From UBA5239 sp040391785 (GTDB lineage: Bacteria; Verrucomicrobiota; Lentisphaeria; Victivallales; Victivallaceae), in assembly GCA_040391785.1 (NCBI GenBank), contig JBEBXH010000010.1:44706-108705 (forward strand): a stretch of DNA of 64,000 nt, given 5' to 3'. Made by a program: the position numbers and the translations under genes. Below the pieces are notes generated by a model. It worked only from the letters and a program-made list of their open reading frames with translations, was not told where the DNA came from and made no database searches. Positions within the stretch are counted from its first letter, which is position 1, and the number at the start of each line of letters is the position of its first letter. Shown here one piece after another: positions 8,995 through 17,496 of the stretch.

Positions 8995-10589
8995 ATGGTT
9001 CCCCGGGCAATGGTAAGGTAGTCGTTGGTCAGGATGGTGTCGATGCCCATGCAGAGCATTTCGCGCGCTTCCTCGACCTCATCGGCCCAGAAAATGTTGC
9101 AGCGGATGCCGTGGCCATGGGCCCTGTCGATCATTTCCTGATTGTAATACGGCTTGAAAAACTGCAGTTTGGCACAGTCGAATTTGATGGCGCTATTGAC
9201 CACATCCCACGGGTCGTTTCCGACCAGCATACAGCGTTTCAACTGCGGCGCGATCTCTTGTGCTGTCGGCATAATCTCTTCGCCGCCGGCCAGATACAAA
9301 TGTTCGGCAAAATCGTATTTATACACCAGTTCCACAATCTTCCGCATCGTTTCCGCCGGATAAAGCTGCCCGGAATGTGACTTGATATGCAAGTTCACGA
9401 TCGTCTGGCGTGAGAACGTCTTCAGCACATCCTCGAGCGTGGCGATTTCCAGCCCGGCGAACGGTGCCGCATAATATGAACCGAAATCGTATTTCCGAAG
9501 CTCGGCGAAGGTCATTTCCCGGATCAGGCCATGTCCGTTGGAAGTCCGGTCGATCGAGTCGTCGTGACAAACCACCAGCGCGCCGTCGGCGGTCTCCCAC
9601 ATATCCAGCTCGATCTCCTGCGCCCCCAGCGCGATCGCGGCGGCAAACGCCGGCAGACTGTTCTCCGGGGCGATGGTGTTGAAACCGCGGTGCGCGCAAA
9701 TCCGCGGGTACGGCGTCTGGTCGTCGTTCGGCCTGACCGCGCTGCCGCAGGCACGGTAACACCACGGGGTGCGCCCGCGCTCGATGAATTTATCGTTACG
9801 AATCTGCTTGCCACCAAAGCTGTTTGAACGCATATATTTCCAATGCGGATCGTCGATTTCGCAACTGAATGTACCGAGCTGCTGCCCGAAATTGCCGATC
9901 ACCATGCCGTCCGGCGCGACCGCCATGGAGGTACCGCCGACGACGGCGTCAGGCCCCATGCTGAACGATGCGCGCAGCACGTAAGCATTGGTCCGGAACG
10001 CCGTCCACTTGGTCAGCGTTTCGAGCATATCCATCCGCTCGCCGCGTTGAAACGACGACACCAGCACGATATCCGGTTCCCGCGCCGCAATATGCGCCAC
10101 ATACTCCTCGAAATACGTGTCATAACAAATCAGAAAGCCCAGCCGGATACCGTCCACCTCGATGATCGGCGGCGGGTTGTACCCAAACGTATAGCGGTCG
10201 TCCATTTCATTGACCGCTGTCTCGCTGTTCGGCAGATGCTGTTTATAATAGTCGCCGACGATATTGCCCTGACGGTCAAAAACCCGGGTTGTGTTGCGGT
10301 ATCCATCGCCGATTTCCGCCACGTAATTCACGGCCACGACCGCATTGCAGCGCCGGGCGGTGCTCACGGCGGCCTCGATCAGCCGCGGCGTATGCTCGAC
10401 GGCATAAGAAATGCATTTACCCTTCGAAAACGCGGTGGGCGCGTTGGAGTACTCAGGCAACAGAATCAGGTCACAGCTACCATCACATTTATCGAGTTCC
10501 GCGATCAGGAAATCAATCGTCGCCTCAGCTTCGTTCAGTGAATATGGATACGGCGGTTGGATGGCACACAGTTTCATTTTCGTTTTCAT
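8976..10589 (-). CDS. fusion of a nitrilase-type amidohydrolase and a glycerophosphodiester phosphodiesterase
   Basis: About 537 residues in two complete domains. In the 539-residue numbering that begins at the alternative GTG (10595), the first (about 7-285) is a carbon-nitrogen hydrolase with the Glu-Lys-Cys triad in LLPEYSN (E48), YYKQHLP (K118) and LICYDTY (C157). The second (about 297-539) is a GDPD TIM barrel starting with ICAHRGFNTIAPENS, then ELDMWETADG and VVCHDDSIDR. The ATG at 10589 is preferred because GGAGG lies 10 bp upstream; the GTG at 10595 is closer to it. The gene follows the DeoR regulator on the same strand after about 60 bp and may be co-transcribed. An amidase fused to a phosphodiesterase suggests processing of a head group carrying both an amide (or nitrile) and a phosphodiester; the substrate is unknown. 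Confidence 0.88.
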   Translation of the reverse strand: MKTKMKLCAIQPPYPYSLNEAEATIDFLIAELDKCDGSCDLILLPEYSNAPTAFSKGKCISYAVEHTPRLIEAAVSTARRCNAVVAVNYVAEIGDGYRNTTRVFDRQGNIVGDYYKQHLPNSETAVNEMDDRYTFGYNPPPIIEVDGIRLGFLICYDTYFEEYVAHIAAREPDIVLVSSFQRGERMDMLETLTKWTAFRTNAYVLRASFSMGPDAVVGGTSMAVAPDGMVIGNFGQQLGTFSCEIDDPHWKYMRSNSFGGKQIRNDKFIERGRTPWCYRACGSAVRPNDDQTPYPRICAHRGFNTIAPENSLPAFAAAIALGAQEIELDMWETADGALVVCHDDSIDRTSNGHGLIREMTFAELRKYDFGSYYAAPFAGLEIATLEDVLKTFSRQTIVNLHIKSHSGQLYPAETMRKIVELVYKYDFAEHLYLAGGEEIMPTAQEIAPQLKRCMLVGNDPWDVVNSAIKFDCAKLQFFKPYYNQEMIDRAHGHGIRCNIFWADEVEEAREMLCMGIDTILTNDYLTIARGTIQKHME

Positions 10590-10650
10590 CGGCACAAAAC
10601 CTCCAGTCTGATCCTTATAACTTAGACGGTTTTGCGGAAATTGCCAGTTT

Positions 10651-11379
10651 TTATTTGAATTTTGGCACGGGAGCGTTGGCGATAATGCCGTTGATTGTGC
10701 TCAGGGGGGCGATATCGAACAGACCGGATTTGTTGAATTTGTCCGCGGTCAGCAGCAGGTAATTGCGGCGGGAAATTTCGAGTACGCGCCGCAGGAAATA
10801 CGAGTGGTTTTCGTGACGTGAAAAAATCCCTTCGCCGGTAATGCCGAGCGCGGAGACAAACGCTTTGTCGATCTTCAGTTTCTCCAGATCGCCCATCGTG
10901 GTCTGCCCGAGAAAGGCGTTCAACTGCAGATCGTAGTTGCCGCCCAGCGCCACCAGGAAATAATTGGTCGGAAACAGCGAAAATTCCTGTATGATCAGCA
11001 GTGAATTGCTGATGATCGTCAGGTTCGTGAAATTCGTTTTCTGCAACTCCTTGGCCAGGAAATAAACCGTGGTTGAGGAGTCGAGGAAAATGATGTCGCC
11101 GTCTTCGATTTTGTCCAGCGCCTTGCGTGCGACTTCGAGCTTGGCCTCGCCGTTGCGATTCAACCGGTCCTGGTAACGGCTGAAAATGGTCGGCTCCTCA
11201 CTGGTCAGCGCTGCCACGCCGCCGCGGACGCGCCGGATCATGCCCTGCTCCTCCAGCGCGCCGATGTCGCGGTGGATCGTGGCATGCGAAATGCCGAATT
11301 TCTCCATCAACTCCTGAATCGTACAGGTTTTCTTTTCGTTGATGTACTCGGCGATTTGTATGGTGCGTAAATTTTTCAT
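10651..11379 (-). CDS. DeoR/GlpR-family transcriptional regulator
   Basis: A protein of 242 residues. The N-terminal DeoR helix-turn-helix is clear (IQELMEKFGISHATIHRDIGA, residues about 22-42), and the C-terminal sugar-phosphate sensor domain has DGDIIFLDSSTTVYFLA and the closing LLTADKFNKSG. The B. subtilis inositol repressor IolR is also of this family, which fits the divergent operon carrying iolB-, iolC- and iolJ-like genes. A perfect -10 (TATAAT, minus strand, 11387-11392) lies only 7 bp before the start codon and there is no ribosome site, so the mRNA is probably leaderless. The likely operators are in the shared gap 11380-11518. Confidence 0.92.
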   Translation of the reverse strand: MKNLRTIQIAEYINEKKTCTIQELMEKFGISHATIHRDIGALEEQGMIRRVRGGVAALTSEEPTIFSRYQDRLNRNGEAKLEVARKALDKIEDGDIIFLDSSTTVYFLAKELQKTNFTNLTIISNSLLIIQEFSLFPTNYFLVALGGNYDLQLNAFLGQTTMGDLEKLKIDKAFVSALGITGEGIFSRHENHSYFLRRVLEISRRNYLLLTADKFNKSGLFDIAPLSTINGIIANAPVPKFK

Positions 11380-11386
11380 ATCAGTT

Positions 11387-11414
11387 ATTATATCACAAAA
11401 TTTTCAATTTTCAA
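11387..11414 (-). promoter_or_regulatory. promoter of the DeoR regulator gene
   Basis: Read on the minus strand, TTGAAA (11409-11414) is followed after 16 bp by TATAAT (11387-11392). Transcription would start at about 11380, next to the ATG at 11379, leaving no 5' leader. Seen directly in the sequence; the start site is an inference. Confidence 0.65.
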
Positions 11415-11415
11415 G

Positions 11416-11455
11416 ATCTCGTATCAAAATATCTCAAATTATCTCATTTTATCTC
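11416..11455 (+). promoter_or_regulatory. phased ATCTC repeats, candidate operator array
   Basis: ATCTC occurs at 11431, 11441 and 11451, exactly 10 bp apart, and once more at 11416. The array abuts the -35 box at 11456. Spacing of one helical turn puts all copies on one face of the DNA. This is a plausible binding array for the divergently encoded DeoR-type protein. Confidence 0.55.
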
Positions 11456-11484
11456 TTGACAAAATTTGATGAGGCGGTTATATT
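11456..11484 (+). promoter_or_regulatory. sigma-70-type promoter of the catabolic operon
   Basis: TTGACA (11456-11461), 17-bp spacer, TATATT (11479-11484). The predicted start is near 11491, giving a leader of about 28 bp before the ATG at 11519. Confidence 0.75.
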
Positions 11485-11518
11485 TAATAAAAAGCCATTA
11501 GTATGGAGTCACACTCTT

Positions 11519-12427
11519 ATGAAAACGAACCATCCGGAATTTGTTGCGCTGGGCTATTGCAGCAATGACCATCTCTGCCGGATTGCCGAAATCCCCGTCG
11601 ACAGCAAAACCGAAATGCTCGAACATCAGATTCAGGGCGGCGGTCCGGCGGCGGACGCGGCAGTCGGTGCGGCGCGTCTCGGTATGCGCGCAGCCTTCGT
11701 CACCAGCATCGGCGACGATATCGACGGGGTGAAAATCCTCGCCGATTTCAAGGCGGAAAACGTCGACGTCTCGGGCATCGCCGTCCGCAAAGGCGGCAGC
11801 TCGCCGATCGCCTACTGCTGGATCACTCCCGACGGCAAGCGCAGCGTGGCCTGGACGAAAAACAACCTCGAATTGCTCAAAGCTGGCGAAATACCCGTCG
11901 AGCTGATCAGAAACGCCAAAGTCCTGCATCTGGATGGTCACCACCCGGACGCGGCGGTGGCGGCGGCGACACTTGCGAAAGAATCCGGCGTGCTGATCAA
12001 CCTCGATGCCGGGACCTTCACCCCGCGTATCGACGAACTGCTCAAGCTGGCCGATATCCTGATTACCTCCGAGGCATTCGCCCGCAAATGGAGCGGCGAA
12101 ACCGATCTGGACAAGGCACTCGTGAAGCTGAAAACACTGGGCGCAAAAGTGACCGGGGTCACTGCCGGCGACGCGGGCTCGATCATCATCGCCGACGACG
12201 GCAGCTTCATCCGCTGTCCGGCCTTCAACGAGCTGCCGGTGGTGGACTCCACCGGGGCCGGGGATGCCTACCACTGCGGATTTGCGGTCAAATATTTGAC
12301 TTGCAAGGATCTCTACGAATGTATGCGTTTCGCTTCGGCGTTCGCCGGGCTCAAATGCGGCAAACTCGGCGCCCGCGCCGGCCTTCCCTCTTACACTGAA
12401 GTCGAAAATTATTTAAGGACACATTGA
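11519..12427 (+). CDS. PfkB-family sugar kinase
   Basis: A protein of 302 residues. PfkB signatures are present: the glycine pair region GGGPAADAAVGAARLG near residue 40 and the C-terminal DSTGAGDAYHCGFA with the anion hole GAGD and catalytic Asp. The ATG at 11519 is used because the promoter at 11456-11484 lies just upstream; the longer frame would start before it. First gene of the seven-gene operon. With IolB and a class II aldolase downstream, a 2-deoxy-5-keto-gluconate kinase (IolC-like) role is possible, but ribokinase-family specificity cannot be read from sequence by eye. The stop overlaps a possible TTG start of the next gene; an ATG 3 bp on is preferred there. Confidence 0.88.
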   Translation: MKTNHPEFVALGYCSNDHLCRIAEIPVDSKTEMLEHQIQGGGPAADAAVGAARLGMRAAFVTSIGDDIDGVKILADFKAENVDVSGIAVRKGGSSPIAYCWITPDGKRSVAWTKNNLELLKAGEIPVELIRNAKVLHLDGHHPDAAVAAATLAKESGVLINLDAGTFTPRIDELLKLADILITSEAFARKWSGETDLDKALVKLKTLGAKVTGVTAGDAGSIIIADDGSFIRCPAFNELPVVDSTGAGDAYHCGFAVKYLTCKDLYECMRFASAFAGLKCGKLGARAGLPSYTEVENYLRTH

Positions 12428-12429
12428 AT

Positions 12430-13788
12430 ATGAAGACGCTCAAACTCGGTTTTCTCCCTCTGACCAAAGCCAGCTGGATGACCCCGGCACTGGATGATAT
12501 CCGCCTCAACGCCCTGAACGAAATGAAAAAACTCCCGGACTGCGAGATCGTCGGCGGCGACGCCATGATCGCGTTTGAGCCGGACCTGATGGCCGCCACG
12601 GAGCAGTTCAAGGCGGCGCAGGTGGACGCCATCGTCTGCTTTTTCGCCACATTCTCGCTCGGGACACTGGTGCCGCTGATCGCCAACGACCTGAAACTGC
12701 CGGTCATCCTGTGGTCGATGCCGGAGCCGCCGATGTGCGGCGGGCGCCTGGCGGCGAACTCGTTCTGCGCGGCCAATATGAACTCGCATTTCCTCTGGAA
12801 ATTGCGCATTCCGTACTTCCATGTTCACGCCCCGGTCAAGGAATCGGCGGCGGAGCTCGGCAAACTCGCCAAGGTGATCGCCACGGCCAAAGAAATCCGT
12901 CATACCCGCCTGGGCGTGATCGGCGGCCGCGTGCCCGGTTTCTACACCTCCGGCGCGGATGAGATGATGCTGCGGCGCGAGCTCGGCGTGGAAATGAAAT
13001 TCATCACCATGCTCGAAGTCGTCAAAACCGCCGAGAAACTGACCGATGCCGAGATTGCCCCGGCCATGGCCCGCATCAAGGCCGATTCGCAGACCATCGA
13101 CGGTCCGGATGCGGTCGAGATGCGCAAGTCGGCGGCGCTCTTCACCGCCGTGGAAAAAATGCGCGACAAATTCCTGGTCAACGCCTTCTCGCTGCGCTGC
13201 TGGCCCGAGGTCAATGAAAACGAACTTTACGGCATCGGCATCTGTTCGACCATCGGCAGTCTGATCAATGCCGGAATCATCACCGCCTGCGAAGGCGACG
13301 CCTACGGCGCCATCACCATGCTCATGCAGCACTACCTGACCGGTGAAAAACCGTTCTTCTGCGACATGATCGTGATGGAGGGTGAATACGGCATGGCGTG
13401 GCACTGCGGCGCGGCCCCGGCCGGACTCTGCCGTCAGGGCTGCGAAAGCAAACTCTGCAAAAGCTCGATCATCGACGGCGGCGGCAAAAAGGGCCTGACC
13501 AATGAATTTCCGCTCAAGCCCGGCCGTGTGACCTTGGCGCGCCTCAGCGAAACGCGCGACGGCTCCTCGTTCCGCATGCTGATCGCCCCCGGCACTGCGC
13601 AGGAAACCACCCAGGAACTGCGCGGCAACCCGCTCCGCATCAAGTTCGACGCCGGCTGCGACAAGCTCCGCGAAGTCGTGATCGGCGAAGGGTTCGAGCA
13701 TCACTATTCGCTGATCCACGGCGATATCGCCGACGAACTCAAGAAACTCTGTAAACTGATGAATATCGACGCAATCGAGGTGAAATGA
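12430..13788 (+). CDS. L-fucose/L-arabinose isomerase-family protein
   Basis: A protein of 452 residues from the ATG at 12430, which has AAGGA about 10 bp upstream (a TTG at 12424 is a less likely start). The fold is read from the N-terminal substrate-binding-like half (FLPLTKASWM, IVCFFATFSLGTL) and the C-terminal metal half with CEGDAYGAITML and MEGEYGMAWHCGAAP, which supply Glu/Asp/His ligands. Such proteins interconvert aldoses and ketoses, but this divergent subgroup, common in PVC and gut bacteria, has no fixed substrate. It sits between a sugar kinase and IolB and overlaps IolB by 4 bp, so it should act early in the same pathway. Confidence 0.82.
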   Translation: MKTLKLGFLPLTKASWMTPALDDIRLNALNEMKKLPDCEIVGGDAMIAFEPDLMAATEQFKAAQVDAIVCFFATFSLGTLVPLIANDLKLPVILWSMPEPPMCGGRLAANSFCAANMNSHFLWKLRIPYFHVHAPVKESAAELGKLAKVIATAKEIRHTRLGVIGGRVPGFYTSGADEMMLRRELGVEMKFITMLEVVKTAEKLTDAEIAPAMARIKADSQTIDGPDAVEMRKSAALFTAVEKMRDKFLVNAFSLRCWPEVNENELYGIGICSTIGSLINAGIITACEGDAYGAITMLMQHYLTGEKPFFCDMIVMEGEYGMAWHCGAAPAGLCRQGCESKLCKSSIIDGGGKKGLTNEFPLKPGRVTLARLSETRDGSSFRMLIAPGTAQETTQELRGNPLRIKFDAGCDKLREVVIGEGFEHHYSLIHGDIADELKKLCKLMNIDAIEVK

Positions 13789-14582
13789 TGAATCTGCTGA
13801 TCAAAACCAACGTCAAAAACGGTTACAACCCGGTTTTCAAACTCAATGAATACAACATGAAGCTGACCCGTTTCGGCATCGTCCAGCTATTCAAAGGTGA
13901 GAGCTACGAGGGCGACACCGGCGATTTCGAAGCGGCGCTGGTGATTCTCGGCGGCAAATGCTCGGTCATGGGCAAGGGCTTCGAATTCAAGGAAGTCGGC
14001 GAACGCAAGGATGTGTTTTCCGGCAAGCCGCACACGGTTTACCTGCCGCGCAACACCCGCTACATCGTCACCGCGCTGACCGACGCCATGGACTTCGCGC
14101 TGAATGAATCCCCGGCCAGCCGCGACACCGCGCGCCCCTGCGTCATCACTCCCGACATGACCCGCGGATTGGTCATCGGGCGCGACAATTTTCTGCGCCA
14201 CGCCACCGTGATGATCGACGAGAAATTCGACTCCGAGCACTTCTACATCGGCGAGGGCCTGATTCCCTCCGGCAACTGGTCGGGCTACCCCCCGCACCGT
14301 CACGACATCGACAATCCGCCGGACGAAATCGACATGGAAGAAACCTATTTCTACCGCTTCAATCCGGCCAACGGTTTCGGCATCCAGAAAGTCTATACGC
14401 CGGACGGCCGCATCGATGAAACTTATACCGTGAAAAACAACGACACCGTGGCTATCGCCGAGGGATACCATCCGCTCTGCGGCGCGCCCGGTTACGAAAT
14501 GTATTATCTCTGGACGATGTGCGGCGCGGTCAATCGCGGATTAATATCATCTAAGGACCCCGAACATGGCTGGGTGAAATGA
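13785..14582 (+). CDS. iolB: 5-deoxy-glucuronate isomerase-like protein (IolB family)
   Basis: A protein of 265 residues, the usual length for IolB (KduI/IolB cupins). A two-cupin layout with the metal site PPHRHDID...DEIDMEETYFYRF, giving His, His and Glu ligands, and the conserved closing GYHPLCGAPGYEMYYLW. IolB opens 5-deoxy-glucuronate to 2-deoxy-5-keto-gluconate in inositol breakdown. The start overlaps the previous stop (ATGATG at 13785; the second ATG gives a better distance to GAGG). Its stop overlaps the FGGY kinase start. The upstream inositol enzymes IolG, IolE and IolD are not in this window, so the native substrate may differ. Confidence 0.87.
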   Translation: MMNLLIKTNVKNGYNPVFKLNEYNMKLTRFGIVQLFKGESYEGDTGDFEAALVILGGKCSVMGKGFEFKEVGERKDVFSGKPHTVYLPRNTRYIVTALTDAMDFALNESPASRDTARPCVITPDMTRGLVIGRDNFLRHATVMIDEKFDSEHFYIGEGLIPSGNWSGYPPHRHDIDNPPDEIDMEETYFYRFNPANGFGIQKVYTPDGRIDETYTVKNNDTVAIAEGYHPLCGAPGYEMYYLWTMCGAVNRGLISSKDPEHGWVK

Positions 14583-16036
14583 GCATTCTTCTTGGCATAG
14601 ATTTCGGCTCTGGGGGCTGTAAGGTTACGGCGATCGATACCACCGGCAAACTGCTGGGGGAAGCGTCGGTCGAGTACGTGACGCATTATGAGCGCCCGGG
14701 CTGGTCCGAACAGGAACCGGGCGACTGGTATCCGGCCATGTGCGCGGCGCTGAAAAAGCTGTCGCTGGATTTGAGCGGCGTCAAGGCCGTTTCGTTTGAC
14801 GGTTCGACGCACAACGCGGTACTGCTGGATGCCGGTATGAAGCCACTCCGCCGCACCATCATGTGGACCGACCAGCGCAGCGTGGAGGAGTGCAAATTCC
14901 TGAAAGCGAATTATCAGGATTTGATTTTTGAGACCGCGTATCAGATGCCGACTCCCACCTGGACTCTGCCGCAAATGCTGTGGCTGAAAAATCACGAGCC
15001 GGACGTGCTGAAAAAGACGAAACATATGTTGTTCGTCAAGGACTATGTACGTTATTTGATGACCGGCGTGGCCGTGACCGATTACATTGAGGCGCAGGGG
15101 ACGCTGTTTTATGACATGAAGAACCAGCGCTGGTCCGAAGAATTGGCCCGGCTCGCGGGAGTCGATCCGGCGGTGCTGCCGCAGCTGGTCAAGCCGACCG
15201 ACCAGGTGGGCGAGGTCAGCGCGAAGGCCGCGGCCGATACGGGGATTCCGGCGGGAACGCCGGTGATTTGCGGCACGTCCGATTCGGCGGTGGAGGATTA
15301 CGGCGCGGGCGCGGTGGAACCCGGCGACTGCATCGTCAAACTCGCCACCGCGGGCAATGTCAACGTGATGACCGCCGAGGCGCATCCATACCCGACCACC
15401 CTCACCTATTCGCATGTCATCGAAGGCATGTGGTACACGGTTTCCGCGACCAACGCGGCGGCGCTGTGCCAGCGCTGGTTCCGCGACGTGCTCGGCGATA
15501 CCGATTACAAGCAGATGGACCACCTCGCCGAGCAATCCCCGGTGGGGGCCAACGGCGTGTTCTTCCATCCCTATCTGCAGGGCGAGCGCTCGCCGTACTG
15601 GGACCCGAAGCTGCGCGGCAGTTTCACCGGGCTCTCGATTTCGACGGGCAAGGGCGATCTGCTGCGGGCGCTGCTGGAAGGCGTGGCGTTTTCGCTGCTG
15701 GATTGTTACGGATTGATTCACGAGATGAATCTGCCGGTGAAGCGGATTTTCCTGATCGGCGGCGGCGGGCGCAGCAAGCTCTGGAGCGAGATCGTGGCCG
15801 ACGTTTTCAACTTGCCGGTACAGGTCCCCTCGCCCGGCGACGCCTCGTTCGGCGCGGCACTGCTGGCGGGCACCGGAATCGGTATTTTCAAGAACAGCCG
15901 CGAAGCGGTTGAACGCTGTCTGCATATTGACCGCGAAGTGGTTCCGAACCCCGGCCGGGCGGAGCAGTACGCGGCTTTATTTGGAACCTACAAAGAAATT
16001 CACGACGCGCTGGCTCCGGTTTACGGACGGCGCTAA
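14579..16036 (+). CDS. xylB: FGGY-family sugar kinase, xylulokinase-like
   Basis: A protein of 485 residues, typical of xylulokinases. The N-terminal phosphate 1 region LGIDFGSGGCKVTAID, then WTDQR at about residue 98, then the C-terminal adenosine and phosphate 2 motifs (GTSDSAVEDYGAG near 235 and LIGGGGRSKLW near 395). It phosphorylates a ketopentose or related ketose. The operon already has a PfkB kinase, so two sugar phosphorylation steps or two substrates are implied. ATGA overlap with iolB. The xylB symbol is by overall similarity; ribulokinase or a new specificity is possible. Confidence 0.82.
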   Translation: MSILLGIDFGSGGCKVTAIDTTGKLLGEASVEYVTHYERPGWSEQEPGDWYPAMCAALKKLSLDLSGVKAVSFDGSTHNAVLLDAGMKPLRRTIMWTDQRSVEECKFLKANYQDLIFETAYQMPTPTWTLPQMLWLKNHEPDVLKKTKHMLFVKDYVRYLMTGVAVTDYIEAQGTLFYDMKNQRWSEELARLAGVDPAVLPQLVKPTDQVGEVSAKAAADTGIPAGTPVICGTSDSAVEDYGAGAVEPGDCIVKLATAGNVNVMTAEAHPYPTTLTYSHVIEGMWYTVSATNAAALCQRWFRDVLGDTDYKQMDHLAEQSPVGANGVFFHPYLQGERSPYWDPKLRGSFTGLSISTGKGDLLRALLEGVAFSLLDCYGLIHEMNLPVKRIFLIGGGGRSKLWSEIVADVFNLPVQVPSPGDASFGAALLAGTGIGIFKNSREAVERCLHIDREVVPNPGRAEQYAALFGTYKEIHDALAPVYGRR

Positions 16037-16050
16037 AAGGAGGCATTACA

Positions 16051-17493
16051 ATGCTGGTATCACAGGACAACTTTCTCTACGAAATGATCCGCCAGGAGCT
16101 GATCGACATCGTCGGAGAAGAATATGTAAGCGTGCGCGACACCGATAAGCTCGGGCACTCCATCGACTACTACTGGATCCCCGAAATGTGGCATGACCGC
16201 GGCATGAAAACCCCGAAAGGCGATTTCATCCTCTACCCCGGCTCCAGCCAGGAAGTTTCGCGGATCATGAAAGTCGCCAACCACTACAAAATCCCGGTGG
16301 TGCCGTGGGGCGGCGGTTCGGGTTCGCAGGGCGGCGCACTGCCGATTTACGGCGGCATCGTCATGGACATGAAACGCATGTGTAATATGATCAAAATCGA
16401 TGAAAAATCGCTCACCGTGACCTGCCAGACCGGGATGAACGCCCGCCACCTGGAATGGGAAGTGAACAAGGCCGGTTACTCGACCATGCACCTGCCGGCG
16501 TCGATCGCCTGCGCCACCATCGGCGGCTTCCTGGCCCACCGCGGCACCGGCGTGCTCTCCACCAAATACGGCAAAATCGAGGATATGGTGATGTCGCTCG
16601 AAGTCGTCACCCCCACCGGCGAAATCATCCGCACGCTGCCGATCCCGCGCCATGCGTCCGGGCCGGACCTGACGATGCTTTTCCTCGGCAGCGAGGGCAC
16701 GCTCGGCGTCATGACCGAAGTCACGCTGAAGATCCACCCGATGCCGGAAGCGCGCAAATTCCGCGCCTATCTCTTCAAAGACCTGCATGCCGCCATGGAA
16801 GCCGGCGCCGAGCTGATGCGCAGCCGCCTGCGCCCCTGCGCCATCCGGTTGTACGATGAAGAAGAAACCAAGCATCACGTGAAGCGCGTGCTCGGACTGG
16901 ATGTCGAGGGCGCGTACCTGGTATTCGGCTTCGACGGCTTCGAAAAGATCGTCGATTTCGAGATGGAACAGGCCGTCAAGATCATGAAGAACCTGAAAGG
17001 CAAGGACCTCGGCAGCAAGGGCGGCGAACTCTGGTGGGAAAACAAATACAAGTTCTTCTATCCGCCGTACATGTTCCATCTGCCGCAGGCCTTCGGCACA
17101 CTCGACACGGTGGCGACCTTCGCCGATATCGAAAATGTCTACTGGGCCATGAAAAAAGTCGTCAACACCGACTTCCCCGAAGCCCGCTTCATCGGTCACT
17201 TTTCGCACTGGTATGAATGGGGCTGCATGCTCTATGCGCGCTTCATTTTCCCGGAGGCTCCGGCCGATCCGCGTGAGGCCACCGTCCTTTACAACACCGT
17301 TTGGGACCGGGCCATCCGCGCAGCCATCGCCAACGGCGGCGTGATCAACGAACACCACGGCGTGGGCCTCAAGCTCGGCCGTCTGATGAAGGAACTTTAC
17401 GGGCCCGCCATGCCGGTGCTGGAAGGCATCAAGAAGCAGCTCGACCCGAACAACATCATGAACCCCGGCAAGATGGGTTTCAAAGGAGTGTAA
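16051..17493 (+). CDS. FAD-linked oxidase, GlcD/D-lactate dehydrogenase type
   Basis: A protein of 480 residues. The PCMH-type FAD-binding domain has YPGSSQEVSRIMKVAN and VVPWGGGSGSQGGALP (about residues 58-100). A C-terminal FAD-oxidase domain ends with NEHHGVGLKLGRLMKE and LDPNNIMNPGKMGF, the hallmark tail of glycolate and D-lactate oxidases and alkyl-DHAP synthases. AGGAGG stands 9 bp before the ATG. The next gene encodes an Fe-S protein, so the pair probably forms an electron-transferring 2-hydroxy-acid dehydrogenase. It would oxidise a hydroxy acid made or released by this pathway. Confidence 0.9.
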   Translation: MLVSQDNFLYEMIRQELIDIVGEEYVSVRDTDKLGHSIDYYWIPEMWHDRGMKTPKGDFILYPGSSQEVSRIMKVANHYKIPVVPWGGGSGSQGGALPIYGGIVMDMKRMCNMIKIDEKSLTVTCQTGMNARHLEWEVNKAGYSTMHLPASIACATIGGFLAHRGTGVLSTKYGKIEDMVMSLEVVTPTGEIIRTLPIPRHASGPDLTMLFLGSEGTLGVMTEVTLKIHPMPEARKFRAYLFKDLHAAMEAGAELMRSRLRPCAIRLYDEEETKHHVKRVLGLDVEGAYLVFGFDGFEKIVDFEMEQAVKIMKNLKGKDLGSKGGELWWENKYKFFYPPYMFHLPQAFGTLDTVATFADIENVYWAMKKVVNTDFPEARFIGHFSHWYEWGCMLYARFIFPEAPADPREATVLYNTVWDRAIRAAIANGGVINEHHGVGLKLGRLMKELYGPAMPVLEGIKKQLDPNNIMNPGKMGFKGV

Positions 17494-17496
17494 AAG

